From Hydractinia symbiolongicarpus (taxonomy: Eukaryota > Cnidaria > Hydrozoa > Anthoathecata > Hydractiniidae), in NCBI RefSeq assembly GCF_029227915.1, contig NC_079885.1, positions 14,333,001 to 14,397,000 on the forward strand: a stretch of 64,000 nt of DNA, read 5' to 3'. Numbering within the stretch: the first letter of the stretch is position 1; each line of letters begins with the position of its first letter. Shown piece after piece: positions 23,469 through 35,983 of this stretch. Made by a program: the position numbers and the translations under genes. The notes under the pieces are model-generated. The model was not told the DNA's origin. It worked only from the letters and a program-made list of their open reading frames with translations, and did not search any database.

Positions 23469-23588
23469 GTCTACGACCATACCACGATGAACACACCTGT
23501 TCTCGTCCGATCACGGAAGTTAAGCATCGTCGGGCCGGGATAGTACTTGGATAGGGGAACCGCCTGGGATCTCCCGGTGTCGTAGGCT
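23469..23588 (+). rRNA. 5S rRNA: 5S rRNA copy 42, 120-nt form
   Basis: Extra A after T84, G89A, A101T; upstream TAGTAAAT. 3' spacer class D. Confidence 0.87.
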
Positions 23589-24038
23589 ATTGACTTTTTC
23601 ACGTTACATTATTTATCATTACGACTGTGACGTATCTTTTTTACGCAATAGCCGCTGAGTAAATCAAGTAAGGGACATGATTAGAAGTTTCTTTCCCCTA
23701 AAAAGGGCTACAATCGTGCTGCAATAAATGCGCCACGTCGCAAGTGAATGGATTAAGAGCGTCAGACAAAGAAAATGGCGGTGTAGTTACTTTGCTAATT
23801 AACTTTGTCATATGAAAATTAAGTCTGAAAGTAACCTAGATTGCCTTCGTTGGAACTTTTTACCGGAAATCTTAAAGCGCATGGTTGTCGTAAATAATGG
23901 ATAGCGCTTAAAAAGAGCTTTCAAATGCACATAAACACGACCTATTTCGGATAAACCAGTGAAGAAATATGATCTTTAAAGCTTAAACCATTTTCGATGT
24001 AATGTGCTAATAAATCGTAGATATCTGCCCGTTTGTTT

Positions 24039-24157
24039 GTCTACGACCATACCACGATGAACACACCTGTTCTCGTCCGATCACGGAAGTTAAGCATCGT
24101 CGGGCCGGGATAGTACTTGGATGGGGGACCGCCTGGAAACTCCTGGTGTCGTAGGCT
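24039..24157 (+). rRNA. 5S rRNA: 5S rRNA copy 43
   Basis: G99A and C106T. Upstream has CCAGTGAAG. 3' spacer class B. Confidence 0.96.
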
Positions 24158-24606
24158 ATTGACTTTTTCACGTCACATTATTTATCATTACGACTGTGAC
24201 GTATTTTTTTACGCAATAGCCGCTGAGTAAATCAAGTAAGAGACATGATTAGAAGTTGCTTTCCCTTAAAAAGGGCTACAATCTTGCTGCAATAAATGCG
24301 CCACGTCGCAAATGAATGGATTAAGAGCGTCAGACAAAGAAAATGGCGATGTAGTTACTTTCCTAATTAACTTTGTCATATGAAAATTAAGACTGAAAGT
24401 ACCCTAGATTGCCTTCGTTGGAACTTTTTACCGGAAATCTTAAAGCGCATGGTTGTCGTAAATAATGGATAGCGCTTAAAAAGAGCTTTCAAATGCACAT
24501 AAAGACGACCTATTTCGGATAATCCAGTCAAGAAATATGACCTTTAAAGTTTAAACCATTTTCGATGTAATGTGCTAATAAATCGTAGATATCTGCCCGT
24601 TTGTTT

Positions 24607-24725
24607 GTCTACGACCATACCACGATGAACACACCTGTTCTCATCCGATCACGGAAGTTAAGCATCGTCGGGCCGGGATAGTACTTGGATGGGGGACCGC
24701 CTGGAAACTCCTGGTGTCGTAGGCT
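24607..24725 (+). rRNA. 5S rRNA: 5S rRNA copy 44, weakened terminator
   Basis: G37A together with G99A and C106T, a combination seen only here. The normal T5 after ATTGAC is reduced to TTT, so termination should slip to the T7 at 24770-24776. 3' spacer class B. Confidence 0.94.
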
Positions 24726-24731
24726 ATTGAC

Positions 24732-24734
24732 TTT
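24732..24734 (+). terminator. Defective terminator of copy 44 (TTT)
   Basis: CTTTC replaces CTTTTTC. Three T are below the four usually needed by Pol III in animals. The next run is seven T at 24770-24776, giving a predicted transcript of about 165-170 nt. Confidence 0.7.
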
Positions 24735-25172
24735 CACGTCACATTATTTATCATTACGACTGTGACGTATTTTTTTACGCAATAGCCGCTGAGTAAATCA
24801 AGTAAGAGACATGATTAGAAGTTGCTTTCCCTTAAAAAGGGCTACAATCTTGCTGCAATAAATGCGCCACGTCGCAAATGAATGGATTAAGAGCGTCAGA
24901 CAAAGAAAATGGCGATGTAGTTACTTTCCTAATTAACTTTGTCATATGAAAATTAAGTCTGAAAGTACCCTAGATTGCCTTCGTTGGAACTTTTTACCGG
25001 AAATCTTAAAGCGCATTACTGTCGTAAAGAGTCGATAGCGCTTAAAAAGAGCTTTCAAATGCACATAAACACGACCTATTTCGGATAATCCAGTCAAGAA
25101 ATATGACCTTTAAAGTTTAAACCATTTTCGATGTAATGTGCTAATAAATCGTAGATATCTGCCCGTTTGTTT

Positions 25173-25291
25173 GTCTACGACCATACCACGATGAACACAC
25201 CTGTTCTCATCCGATCACGGAAGTTAAGCATCGTCGGGCCGGGATAGTACTTGGATGGGGGACCGCCTGGCAACTCCCGGTGTCGTAGGCT
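25173..25291 (+). rRNA. 5S rRNA: 5S rRNA copy 45
   Basis: G37A and a private G99C. 3' spacer class B. Confidence 0.95.
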
Positions 25292-25741
25292 ATTGACTTT
25301 TTCACGTCACATTATTTATCATTACGACTGTGACGTATCTTTTTTACGCAATAGCCGCTGAGTAAATCAAGTAAGAGACATGATTAGAAGTTGCTTTCCC
25401 TTAAAAAGGGCTACAATCTTGCTGCAATAAATGCGCCACGTCGCAAATGAATGGATTAAGAGCGTCAGACAAAGAAAATGGCGATGTAGTTACTTTGCTA
25501 ATTAACTTTGTCATATGAAAATTAAGTCTGAAAGTACCCCAGATTGCCTTCGTTGGAACTTTTTACCGGAAATCTTAAAGCGCATGGTTGTCGTAAATAA
25601 TGGATAGCGCTTGAAAAGAGCTTTCAAATGCACATAAACACGAACTATTTCCGATCACCCAGTCAAGAATTATGATCTTTAAAATTTGAACCATTTTCGA
25701 TGTAATGAGCTAATAAATCGTAGATATCTACCCGTATGTTT

Positions 25742-25860
25742 GTCTACGACCATACCACGATGAACACACCTGTTCTCATCCGATCACGGAAGTTAAGCAT
25801 CGTCGGGCCGGGATAGTACTTGGATGGGGGACCGCCTGGGAACTCCCGGTGTCGTAGGCT
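25742..25860 (+). rRNA. 5S rRNA: 5S rRNA copy 46
   Basis: G37A, here attached to a different upstream haplotype (CTACCCGTATG, AATGAGC). 3' spacer class B. Copy 47 is a near-exact repeat of this unit. Confidence 0.96.
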
Positions 25861-26310
25861 ATTGACTTTTTCACGTCACATTATTTATCATTACGACTGT
25901 GACGTATCTTTTTTACGCAATAGCCGCTGAGTAAATCAAGTAAGAGACATGATTAGAAGTTGCTTTCCCTTAAAAAGGGCTACAATCTTGCTGCAATAAA
26001 TGCGCCACGTCGCAAATGAATGGATTAAGAGCGTCAGACAAAGAAAATGGCGATGTAGTTACTTTGCTAATTAACTTTGTCATATGAAAATTAAGTCTGA
26101 AAGTACCCCAGATTGCCTTCGTTGGAACTTTTTACCGGAAATCTTAAAGCGCATGGTTGTCGTAAATAATGGATAGCGCTTGAAAAGAGCTTTCAAATGC
26201 ACATAAACACGAACTATTTCCGATCACCCAGTCAAGAATTATGATCTTTAAAATTTGAACCATTTTCGATGTAATGAGCTAATAAATCGTAGATATCTAC
26301 CCGTATGTTT

Positions 26311-26429
26311 GTCTACGACCATACCACGATGAACACACCTGTTCTCATCCGATCACGGAAGTTAAGCATCGTCGGGCCGGGATAGTACTTGGATGGGGGA
26401 CCGCCTGGGAACTCCCGGTGTCGTAGGCT
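26311..26429 (+). rRNA. 5S rRNA: 5S rRNA copy 47
   Basis: G37A; tandem duplicate of copy 46, including the rare AATGAGC upstream. 3' spacer class B. Confidence 0.96.
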
Positions 26430-26879
26430 ATTGACTTTTTCACGTCACATTATTTATCATTACGACTGTGACGTATCTTTTTTACGCAATAGCCGCTGAG
26501 TAAATCAAGTAAGAGACATGATTAGAAGTTGCTTTCCCTTAAAAAGGGCTACAATCTTGCTGCAATAAATGCGCCACGTCGCAAATGAATGGATTAAGAG
26601 CGTCAGACAAAGAAAATGGCGATGTAGTTACTTTGCTAATTAACTTTGTCATATGAAAATTAAGTCTGAAAGTACCCCAGATTGCTTTCGTTGGAACTTT
26701 TTACCGGAAATCTTAAAGCGCATGGTTGTCGTAAATAATGCATAGCCCTTGAAAAGAGCTTTCAAATGCACATAAACATGAACTATTTCCGATCACCCAG
26801 TCAAGAATTATGATCTTTAAAATTTGAACCATTTTCGATGTAATGTGCTAATAAATCGTAGATATCTACCCGTATGTTT

Positions 26880-26998
26880 GTCTACGACCATACCACGATG
26901 AACACACCTGTTCTCGTCCGATCACGGAAGTTAAGCATCGTCGGGCCGGGATAGTACTTGGATGGGGGACCGCCTGGGAACTCCCGGTGTCGTAGGCT
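26880..26998 (+). rRNA. 5S rRNA: 5S rRNA copy 48
   Basis: Exact majority sequence. 3' spacer class C. Confidence 0.97.
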
Positions 26999-27448
26999 AT
27001 TGACTTTTTCACGTTACATTATTTATCATTACGATTGTGACGTATCTTTTTTACGCAATAGCCGCTGAGTAAATCATGTAAGCGACTTGATTAGAAGTTT
27101 CTTTCCCTTCAAAACGGCTACGATCTGGCTGCAATTAATGCGCCACGTCGCAAATGAATGGGTTACGAGCGTCAGACAAAGAAAATGGCGATGCACTTAG
27201 TTTGCTAACTAACTTTGTCATATGAAAATTAAGTCTGAAAGTAGCCTAGATTGCATTCGTTGGAACTTTTTACCGGAAATCTTAAAGCGCATGGTTGTCG
27301 TAAATAATGGATAGCGCTTAAAAAGAGCTTTCAAATGCACATAAACACGACCTATTTCGGATAAACCAGTCAAGAAATATGATCTTTAAAGCTTAAACCA
27401 TTTTCGATGTAATGTGCTAATAAATCGTAGATATCTGCCCGTTTGTTT

Positions 27449-27567
27449 GTCTACGACCATACCACGATGAACACACCTGTTCTCGTCCGATCACGGAAGT
27501 TAAGCATCGTCGGGCCGCGATAGTACTTGGATGGGGGACCGCCTGGAAACTCCTGGTGTCGTAGGCT
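27449..27567 (+). rRNA. 5S rRNA: 5S rRNA copy 49
   Basis: Private G70C in helix V, plus G99A and C106T. 3' spacer class B. Confidence 0.94.
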
Positions 27568-28016
27568 ATTGACTTTTTCACGTTACATTATTTATCATTA
27601 CGACTGTGACGTAATTTTTTACGCAATAGCCGCTGAGTAAATCAAGTAAGAGACATGATTAGAAGTTGCTTTCCCTTAAAAAGGGCTACAATCTTGCTGC
27701 AATAAATGCGCCACGTCGCAAATGAATGGATTAAGAGCGTCAGACAAAGAAAATGGCGATGTAGTTACTTTGCTAATTAACTTTGTCATATGAAAATTAA
27801 GTCTGAAAGTACCCTAGATTGCCTTCGTTGGAACTTTTTACCGGAAATCTTAAAGCGCATTACTGTCGTAAAGAATCGATAGCTCTTAAAAAGAGCTTTC
27901 AAATGCACATAAACACGACCTATTTCCGATCACCCAGTCAAGAAATATGATCTTTAAAATTTGAACCATTTTCGATGTAATGTGCTAGTAAATCGTAGAT
28001 ATCTGCCCGTATGTTT

Positions 28017-28136
28017 GTCTACGACCATACCACGATGAACACACCTGTTCTCGTCCGATCACGGAAGTTAAGCATCGTCGGGCCGGGATAGTACTTGGAT
28101 AGGGGAACCGCCTGGGATCTCCCGGTGTCGTAGGCT
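28017..28136 (+). rRNA. 5S rRNA: 5S rRNA copy 50, 120-nt form
   Basis: Extra A after T84, G89A, A101T; upstream TAGTAAAT. Unusually followed by class B spacer rather than D: a recombinant unit. Confidence 0.87.
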
Positions 28137-28586
28137 ATTGACTTTTTCACGTTACATTATTTATCATTACGACTGTGACGTATCTTTTTTACGCAATAGC
28201 CGCTGAGTAAATCAAGTAAGAGACATGATTAGAAGTTGCTTTCCCTTAAAAAGGCCTACAATCTTGCTGCAATAAATGTGCCACGTCGCAAATGAATGGA
28301 TTAAGAGCGTCAGACAAAGAAAATGGCGATGTAGTTACTTTGCTAATTAACTTTGTCATATGAAAATTAAGTCTGAAAGTAACCTAGATTGCCTTCGTTG
28401 GAACTTTTTACCGGAAATCTTAAAGCGCATTACTGTCGTAAAGAATCGATAGCTCTTAAAAAGAGCTTTCAAATGCACATAAACACGACCTATTTCCGAT
28501 CACCCAGTCAAGAAATATGATCTTTAAAATTTGAACCATTTTCGATGTAATGTGCTAGTAAATCGTAGATATCTGTCCGTATGTTT

Positions 28587-28706
28587 GTCTACGACCATAC
28601 CACGATGAACACACCTGTTCTCGTCCGATCACGGAAGTTAAGCATCGTCGGGCCGGGATAGTACTTGGATAGGGGAACCGCCTGGGATCTCCCGGTGTCG
28701 TAGGCT
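28587..28706 (+). rRNA. 5S rRNA: 5S rRNA copy 51, 120-nt form
   Basis: 120-nt changes as copy 13, upstream TAGTAAAT and CTGTCCG. Followed by spacer class B like copy 50. Confidence 0.87.
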
Positions 28707-29156
28707 ATTGACTTTTTCACGTTACATTATTTATCATTACGACTGTGACGTATCTTTTTTACGCAATAGCCGCTGAGTAAATCAAGTAAGGGACATGATT
28801 AGAAGTTGCTTTCCCTTAAAAAGGGCTACAATCTTGCTGCAATAAATGTGCCACGTCGCAAATGAATGGATTAAGAGCGTCAGACAAAGAAAATGGCGAT
28901 GTAGTTACTTTGCTAATTAACTTTGTCATATGAAAATTAAGTCTGAAAGTAACCTAGATTGCCTTCGTTGGAACTTTTTACCGGAAATCTTAAAGCGCAT
29001 TACTGTCGTAAAGAATCGATAGCTCTTAAAAAGAGCTTTCAAATGCACATAAACACGACCTATTTCCGATCACCCAGTCAAGAAATATGATCTTTAAAAT
29101 TTGAACCATTTTCGATGTAATGTGCTAGTAAATCGTAGATATCTGTCCGTATGTTT

Positions 29157-29276
29157 GTCTACGACCATACCACGATGAACACACCTGTTCTCGTCCGATC
29201 ACGGAAGTTAAGCATCGTCGGGCCGGGATAGTACTTGGATAGGGGAACCGCCTGGGATCTCCCGGTGTCGTAGGCT
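29157..29276 (+). rRNA. 5S rRNA: 5S rRNA copy 52, 120-nt form
   Basis: 120-nt changes, upstream CTGTCCG as copy 51, but followed by the usual class D spacer. Copies 50-52 are three 120-nt genes in a row. Confidence 0.87.
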
Positions 29277-29726
29277 ATTGACTTTTTCACGTTACATTAT
29301 TTATCATTACGACTGTGACGTATCTTTTTTACGCAATAGCCGCTGAGTAAATCAAGTAAGGGACATGATTAGAAGTTTCTTTCCCCTAAAAAGGGCTACA
29401 ATCGTGCTGCAATAAATGCGCCACGTCGCAAGTGAATGGATTAAGAGCGTCAGACAAAGAAAATGGCGGTGTAGTTACTTTGCTAATTAACTTTGTCATA
29501 TGAAAATTAAGTCTGAAAGTAACCTAGATTGCCTTCGTTGGAACTTTTTACCGGAAATCTTAAAGCGCATGGTTGTCGTAAAGAATCGATAGCGCTTAAA
29601 AAGAGCTTTCAAATGCACATAAAAACGAACTATTTCCGATCACCCAGTCAAGAATTATGATCTTTAAAATTTGAACCATTTTCGATGTAATGTGCTAATA
29701 AATAGGAGATATCTACCCGTATGTTT

Positions 29727-29845
29727 GTCTACGACCATACCACGATGAACACACCTGTTTTCGTCCGATCACGGAAGTTAAGCATCGTCGGGCCGGGATA
29801 GTACTTGGATGGGGGACCGCCTGGGAACTCCCGGTGTCGTAGGCT
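29727..29845 (+). rRNA. 5S rRNA: 5S rRNA copy 53
   Basis: C34T. The bases after the TATA-like box read AATAGGAG instead of AATCGTAG. 3' spacer class C. Confidence 0.95.
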
Positions 29846-30295
29846 ATTGACTTTTTCACGTTACATTATTTATCACTACGATTGTGACGTATCTTTTTTA
29901 CGCAATAGCCGCTGAGTAAATCATGTAAGCGACTTGATTAGAAGTTTCTTTTCCTTCAAAACGGCTACGATCTGGCTGCAATAAATGCGCCACGTCGCAA
30001 ATGAATGGATTAAGAGCGTCAGACAAAGAAAATGGCGATGTAGTTACTTTGCTAATTAACTTTGTCATATGAAAATTAAGACTGAAAGTACCATAGATTG
30101 CCTTCGTTGGAACTTTTTACCGGAAATCTTAAAGCGCATGGTTGTCGTAAATAATGGATAGCGCTTAAAAAGAGCTTTCAAATGCACATAAACACGACCT
30201 ATTTCGGATAATCCAGTCCAGAAATATGACCTTTAAAGTTTAAACCATTTTCGATGTAATGTGCTAATAAATCGTAGATATCTGCCCGTTTGTTT

Positions 30296-30414
30296 GTCTA
30301 CGACCATACCACGATGAACACACCTGTTCTCATCCGATCACGGAAGTTAAGCATCGTCGGGCCGGGATAGTACTTGGTTGGGGGACCGCCTGGGAACTCC
30401 CGGTGTCGTAGGCT
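30296..30414 (+). rRNA. 5S rRNA: 5S rRNA copy 54
   Basis: G37A and a private A83T (TTGGTTGGG). 3' spacer class B. Confidence 0.95.
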
Positions 30415-30864
30415 ATTGACTTTTTCACGTCACATTATTTATCATTACGACTGTGACGTATCTTTTTTACGCAATAGCCGCTGAGTAAATCAAGTAAGAG
30501 ACATGATTAGAAGTTGCTTTCCCTTAAAAAGGGCTACAATCTTGCTGCAATAAATGCGCCACGTCGCAAATGAATGGATTAAGAGCGTCAGACAAAGAAA
30601 ATGGCGATGTAGTTACTTTGCTAATTAACTTTGTCATATGAAAATTAAGTCTAAAAGTACCCCAGATTGCCTTCGTTGGAACTTTTTACCGGAAATCTTA
30701 AAGCGCATGGTTGTCGTAAATAATGGATGGCGCTTGAAAAGAGCTTTCAAATGCACATAAACACGAACTATTTCCGATCACCCAGTCAAGAATTATGATC
30801 TTTAAAATTTGAACCATTGTCGATGTAATGTGCTAATAAATTGGAGATATCTACCCGTATGTTT

Positions 30865-30983
30865 GTCTACGACCATACCACGATGAACACACCTGTTTTC
30901 GTCCGATCACGGAAGTTAAGCATCGTCGGGCCGGGATAGTACTTGGATGGGGGACCGCCTTGAAACTCCTGGTGTCGTAGGCT
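30865..30983 (+). rRNA. 5S rRNA: 5S rRNA copy 55
   Basis: C34T, G97T, G99A, C106T; upstream AATTGGAG. First gene of the 3,413-bp block; same as copy 61. 3' spacer class B. Confidence 0.94.
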
Positions 30984-31432
30984 ATTGACTTTTTCACGTC
31001 ACATTATTTATCATTACGACTGTGACGTATTTTTTTACGCAATAGCCGCTGAGTAAATCAAGTAAGAGACATGATTAGAAGTTGCTTTCCCTTAAAAAGG
31101 ACTACAATCTTGCTGCAATAAATGCGCCACGTCGCAAATGAATGGATTAAGAGCGTCAGACAAAGAAAATGGCGATGTAGTTACTTTCCTAATTAACTTT
31201 GTCATATGAAAATTAAGAATGAAAGTACCCTAGATTGCCTTCGTTGGAACTTTTTACCGGAAATCTTAAAGCGCATGGTTGTCGTAAATAATGGATAGCG
31301 CTTAAAAAGAGCTTTCAAATGCACATAAAGACGGCCTATTTCGGATAATCCAGTCAAGAAATATGACCTTTAAAGTTTAAACCATTTTCGATGTAATGTG
31401 CTAATAAATCGTAGATATCTGCCCGTTTGTTT

Positions 31433-31551
31433 GTCTACGACCATACCACGATGAACACACCTGTTCTCATCCGATCACGGAAGTTAAGCATCGTCGGGCC
31501 GGGATAGTACTTGGATGGGGGACCGCCTGGGAACTCCCGGTGTCGTAAGCT
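31433..31551 (+). rRNA. 5S rRNA: 5S rRNA copy 56
   Basis: G37A and G116A; the second breaks the C3-G116 pair of helix I. Same as copy 62. 3' spacer class B (CTTTTAAAAAGGG). Confidence 0.94.
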
Positions 31552-32001
31552 ATTGACTTTTTCACGTCACATTATTTATCATTACGACTGTGACGTATGT
31601 TTTTTACGCAATAGCCGCTGAGTAAATCAAGTAAGAGACATGATTAGAAGTTGCTTTCTTTTAAAAAGGGCTACAATCTTGCTGCAATAAATGCGCCACG
31701 TCGCAAATGAATGGATTAAGAGCGTCAGACAAAGAAAATGGCGATGTAGTTACTTTGCTAATTAACTTTGTCATATGAAAATTAAGTCTGAAAGTACCCC
31801 AGATTGCTTTCGTTGGAACTTTTTACCAGAAATCTTAAAGCGCATGGTTGTCGTAAATAATGGATAGCGCTTGACAAGAGCTTTCAAATGCACATAAACA
31901 CGAACTATTTCCGATCACCCAGTCAAGAATTATGATCTTTAAAATTTGAACCATTTTCGATGTAATGTGCTAATAAATCGTAGATATCTACCCGTATGTT
32001 T

Positions 32002-32120
32002 GTCTACGACCATACCACGATGAACACACCTGTTCTCGTCCGATCACGGAAGTTAAGCATCGTCGGGCCGGGATAGTACTTGGATGGGGGACCGCCTGGG
32101 AACTCCCGGTGTCGTAGGCT
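32002..32120 (+). rRNA. 5S rRNA: 5S rRNA copy 57
   Basis: Exact majority sequence. 3' spacer class C. Confidence 0.97.
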
Positions 32121-32570
32121 ATTGACTTTTTCACGTTACATTATTTATCATTACGATTGTGACGTATCTTTTTTACGCAATAGCCGCTGAGTAAATCATG
32201 TAAGCGACTTGATTAGAAGTTTCTTTCCCTTCAAAACGGCTACGATCTGGCTGCAATTAATGCGCCACGTCGCAAATGAATGGATTACGAGCGTCAGACA
32301 AAGAAAATGGCGATGTAGTTACTTTCCTAATTAACTTTGTCATATGAAAATTAAGACTGAAAGTACCCTAGATTGCCTTCGTTGGAACTTTTTACCGGAA
32401 ATCTTAAAGCGCATTACTGTCGTAAAGAATCGATAGCGCTTAAAAAGAGCTTTCAAATGCACATAAACACGACCTATTTCGGATAATCCAGTCAAGAATT
32501 ATGATCTTTAAAATTTGAACCATTGTCGATGTAATGTGCTAATAAATCGGAGATATCTACCCGTATGTTT

Positions 32571-32689
32571 GTCTACGACCATACCACGATGAACACACCT
32601 GTTTTCGTCCGATCACGGAAGTTAAGCATCGTCGGGCCGGGATAGTACTTGGATGGGGAACCGCCTGGGAACTCCCGGTGTCGTAGGCT
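32571..32689 (+). rRNA. 5S rRNA: 5S rRNA copy 58
   Basis: C34T and G89A; upstream AATCGGAG. 3' spacer class C with AATAAATG. Confidence 0.95.
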
Positions 32690-33139
32690 ATTGACTTTTT
32701 CACGTTACATTATTTATCACTACGATTGTGACGTATCTTTTTTACGCAATAGCCGCTGAGTAAATCATGTAAGCGACTTGATTAGAAGTTTCTTTCCCTT
32801 CAAAACGGCTACGATCTGGCTGCAATAAATGCGCCACGTCGCAAATGAATGGATTAAGAGCGTCAGACAAAGAAAATGGCGATGTAGTTACTTTGCTAAT
32901 TAACTTTGTCATATGAAAATTAAGACTGAAAGTACCCTAGATTGCCTTCGTTGGAACTTTTTACGGGAAATCTTAAAGCGCATGGTTGTCGTAAATAATG
33001 GATAGCGCTTAAAAAGAGCTTTCAAATGCACATAAACACGACCTATTTCGGATAATCCAGTCAAGAAATATGACCTTTAAAGTTTAAACCATTTTCGATG
33101 TAATGTGCTAATAAATCGTAGATATCTGCCCGTTTGTTT

Positions 33140-33258
33140 GTCTACGACCATACCACGATGAACACACCTGTTCTCATCCGATCACGGAAGTTAAGCATCG
33201 TCGGGCCGGGATAGTACTTGGATGGGGGACCGCCTGGGAACTCCCAGTGTCGTAGGCT
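33140..33258 (+). rRNA. 5S rRNA: 5S rRNA copy 59
   Basis: G37A and G107A; the second breaks the C68-G107 pair of helix V. Same in copies 65 and 68. 3' spacer class B. Confidence 0.95.
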
Positions 33259-33708
33259 ATTGACTTTTTCACGTCACATTATTTATCATTACGACTGTGA
33301 CGTATCTTTTTTACGCAATAGCCGCTGAGTAAATCAAGTAAGAGACATGATTAGAAGTTGCTTTCCCTTAAAAAGGGCTACAATCTTGCTGCAATAAATG
33401 CGCCACGTCGCAAATGAATGGATTAAGAGCGTCAGACAAAGAAAATGGCGATGTAGTTACTTTGCTAATTAACTTTGTCATATGAAAATTAAGTCTGAAA
33501 GTACCCCAGATTGCTTTCGTTGGAACTTTTTACCGGAAATCTTAAAGCGCATGGTTGTCGTAAATAATGGATAGCGCTTGAAAAGAGCTTTCAAATGCAC
33601 TTAAACACGAACTATTTCCGATCACCCAGTCAAGAATTATGATCTTTAAAATTTGAACCATTTTCGATGTAATGTGCTAATAAATCGTAGATATCTACCC
33701 GTATGTTT

Positions 33709-33827
33709 GTCTACGACCATACCACGATGAACACACCTGTTCTCGTCCGATCACGGAAGTTAAGCATCGTCGGGCCGGGATAGTACTTGGATGGGGGACC
33801 GCCTGGGAACTCCCGGTGTCGTAGGCT
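33709..33827 (+). rRNA. 5S rRNA: 5S rRNA copy 60
   Basis: Exact majority sequence. 3' spacer class C. Confidence 0.97.
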
Positions 33828-34277
33828 ATTGACTTTTTCACGTTACATTATTTATCATTACGATTGTGACGTATCTTTTTTACGCAATAGCCGCTGAGTA
33901 AATCATGTAAGCGACTTGATTAGAAGTTTCTTTCCCTTCAAAACGGCTACGATCTGGCTGCAATTAATGCGCCACGTCGCAAATGAATGGATTACGAGCG
34001 TCAGACAAAGAAAATGGCGATGTAGTTACTTTCCTAATTAACTTTGTCATATGAAAATTAAGACTGAAAGTACCCTAGATTGCCTTCGTTGGAACTTTTT
34101 ACCGGAAATCTTAAAGCGCATGGTTGTCGTAAATAATGGATGGCGCTTGAAAAGAGCTTTCAAATGCACATAAACACGAACTATTTCCGATCACCCAGTC
34201 AAGAATTATGATCTTTAAAATTTGAACCATTGTCGATGTAATGTGCTAATAAATTGGAGATATCTACCCGTATGTTT

Positions 34278-34396
34278 GTCTACGACCATACCACGATGAA
34301 CACACCTGTTTTCGTCCGATCACGGAAGTTAAGCATCGTCGGGCCGGGATAGTACTTGGATGGGGGACCGCCTTGAAACTCCTGGTGTCGTAGGCT
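34278..34396 (+). rRNA. 5S rRNA: 5S rRNA copy 61
   Basis: C34T, G97T, G99A, C106T; duplicate of copy 55 with the same upstream AATTGGAG. 3' spacer class B. Confidence 0.94.
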
Positions 34397-34845
34397 ATTG
34401 ACTTTTTCACGTCACATTATTTATCATTACGACTGTGACGTATTTTTTTACGCAATAGCCGCTGAGTAAATCAAGTAAGAGACATGATTAGAAGTTGCTT
34501 TCCCTTAAAAAGGACTACAATCTTGCTGCAATAAATGCGCCACGTCGCAAATGAATGGATTAAGAGCGTCAGACAAAGAAAATGGCGATGTAGTTACTTT
34601 CCTAATTAACTTTGTCATATGAAAATTAAGAATGAAAGTACCCTAGATTGCCTTCGTTGGAACTTTTTACCGGAAATCTTAAAGCGCATGGTTGTCGTAA
34701 ATAATGGATAGCGCTTAAAAAGAGCTTTCAAATGCACATAAAGACGGCCTATTTCGGATAATCCAGTCAAGAAATATGACCTTTAAAGTTTAAACCATTT
34801 TCGATGTAATGTGCTAATAAATCGTAGATATCTGCCCGTTTGTTT

Positions 34846-34964
34846 GTCTACGACCATACCACGATGAACACACCTGTTCTCATCCGATCACGGAAGTTAA
34901 GCATCGTCGGGCCGGGATAGTACTTGGATGGGGGACCGCCTGGGAACTCCCGGTGTCGTAAGCT
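34846..34964 (+). rRNA. 5S rRNA: 5S rRNA copy 62
   Basis: G37A and G116A; duplicate of copy 56. 3' spacer class B (CTTTTAAAAAGGG). Confidence 0.94.
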
Positions 34965-35414
34965 ATTGACTTTTTCACGTCACATTATTTATCATTACGA
35001 CTGTGACGTATGTTTTTTACGCAATAGCCGCTGAGTAAATCAAGTAAGAGACATGATTAGAAGTTGCTTTCTTTTAAAAAGGGCTACAATCTTGCTGCAA
35101 TAAATGCGCCACGTCGCAAATGAATGGATTAAGAGCGTCAGACAAAGAAAATGGCGATGTAGTTACTTTGCTAATTAACTTTGTCATATGAAAATTAAGT
35201 CTGAAAGTACCCCAGATTGCTTTCGTTGGAACTTTTTACCAGAAATCTTAAAGCGCATGGTTGTCGTAAATAATGGATAGCGCTTGACAAGAGCTTTCAA
35301 ATGCACATAAACACGAACTATTTCCGATCACCCAGTCAAGAATTATGATCTTTAAAATTTGAACCATTTTCGATGTAATGTGCTAATAAATCGTAGATAT
35401 CTACCCGTATGTTT

Positions 35415-35533
35415 GTCTACGACCATACCACGATGAACACACCTGTTCTCGTCCGATCACGGAAGTTAAGCATCGTCGGGCCGGGATAGTACTTGGATGG
35501 GGGACCGCCTGGGAACTCCCGGTGTCGTAGGCT
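35415..35533 (+). rRNA. 5S rRNA: 5S rRNA copy 63
   Basis: Exact majority sequence; duplicate of copy 57. 3' spacer class C. Confidence 0.97.
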
Positions 35534-35983
35534 ATTGACTTTTTCACGTTACATTATTTATCATTACGATTGTGACGTATCTTTTTTACGCAATAGCCGC
35601 TGAGTAAATCATGTAAGCGACTTGATTAGAAGTTTCTTTCCCTTCAAAACGGCTACGATCTGGCTGCAATTAATGCGCCACGTCGCAAATGAATGGATTA
35701 CGAGCGTCAGACAAAGAAAATGGCGATGTAGTTACTTTCCTAATTAACTTTGTCATATGAAAATTAAGACTGAAAGTACCCTAGATTGCCTTCGTTGGAA
35801 CTTTTTACCGGAAATCTTAAAGCGCATTACTGTCGTAAAGAATCGATAGCGCTTAAAAAGAGCTTTCAAATGCACATAAACACGACCTATTTCGGATAAT
35901 CCAGTCAAGAATTATGATCTTTAAAATTTGAACCATTGTCGATGTAATGTGCTAATAAATCGGAGATATCTACCCGTATGTTT

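Larger units (their letters stand above)
30728..34140 (+). repeat. Six-unit block 2, first copy (copies 55-60)
   Basis: Starts about TGGCGCTTGAAAAG and is followed directly by a second copy at an offset of exactly 3,413 bp for all six gene starts. All rare markers I checked are shared (CCATTGTCG, GTCGTAAGCT, TACCAGAAATC, GCTTGACAAG, GCACTTAAAC). Confidence 0.88.
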
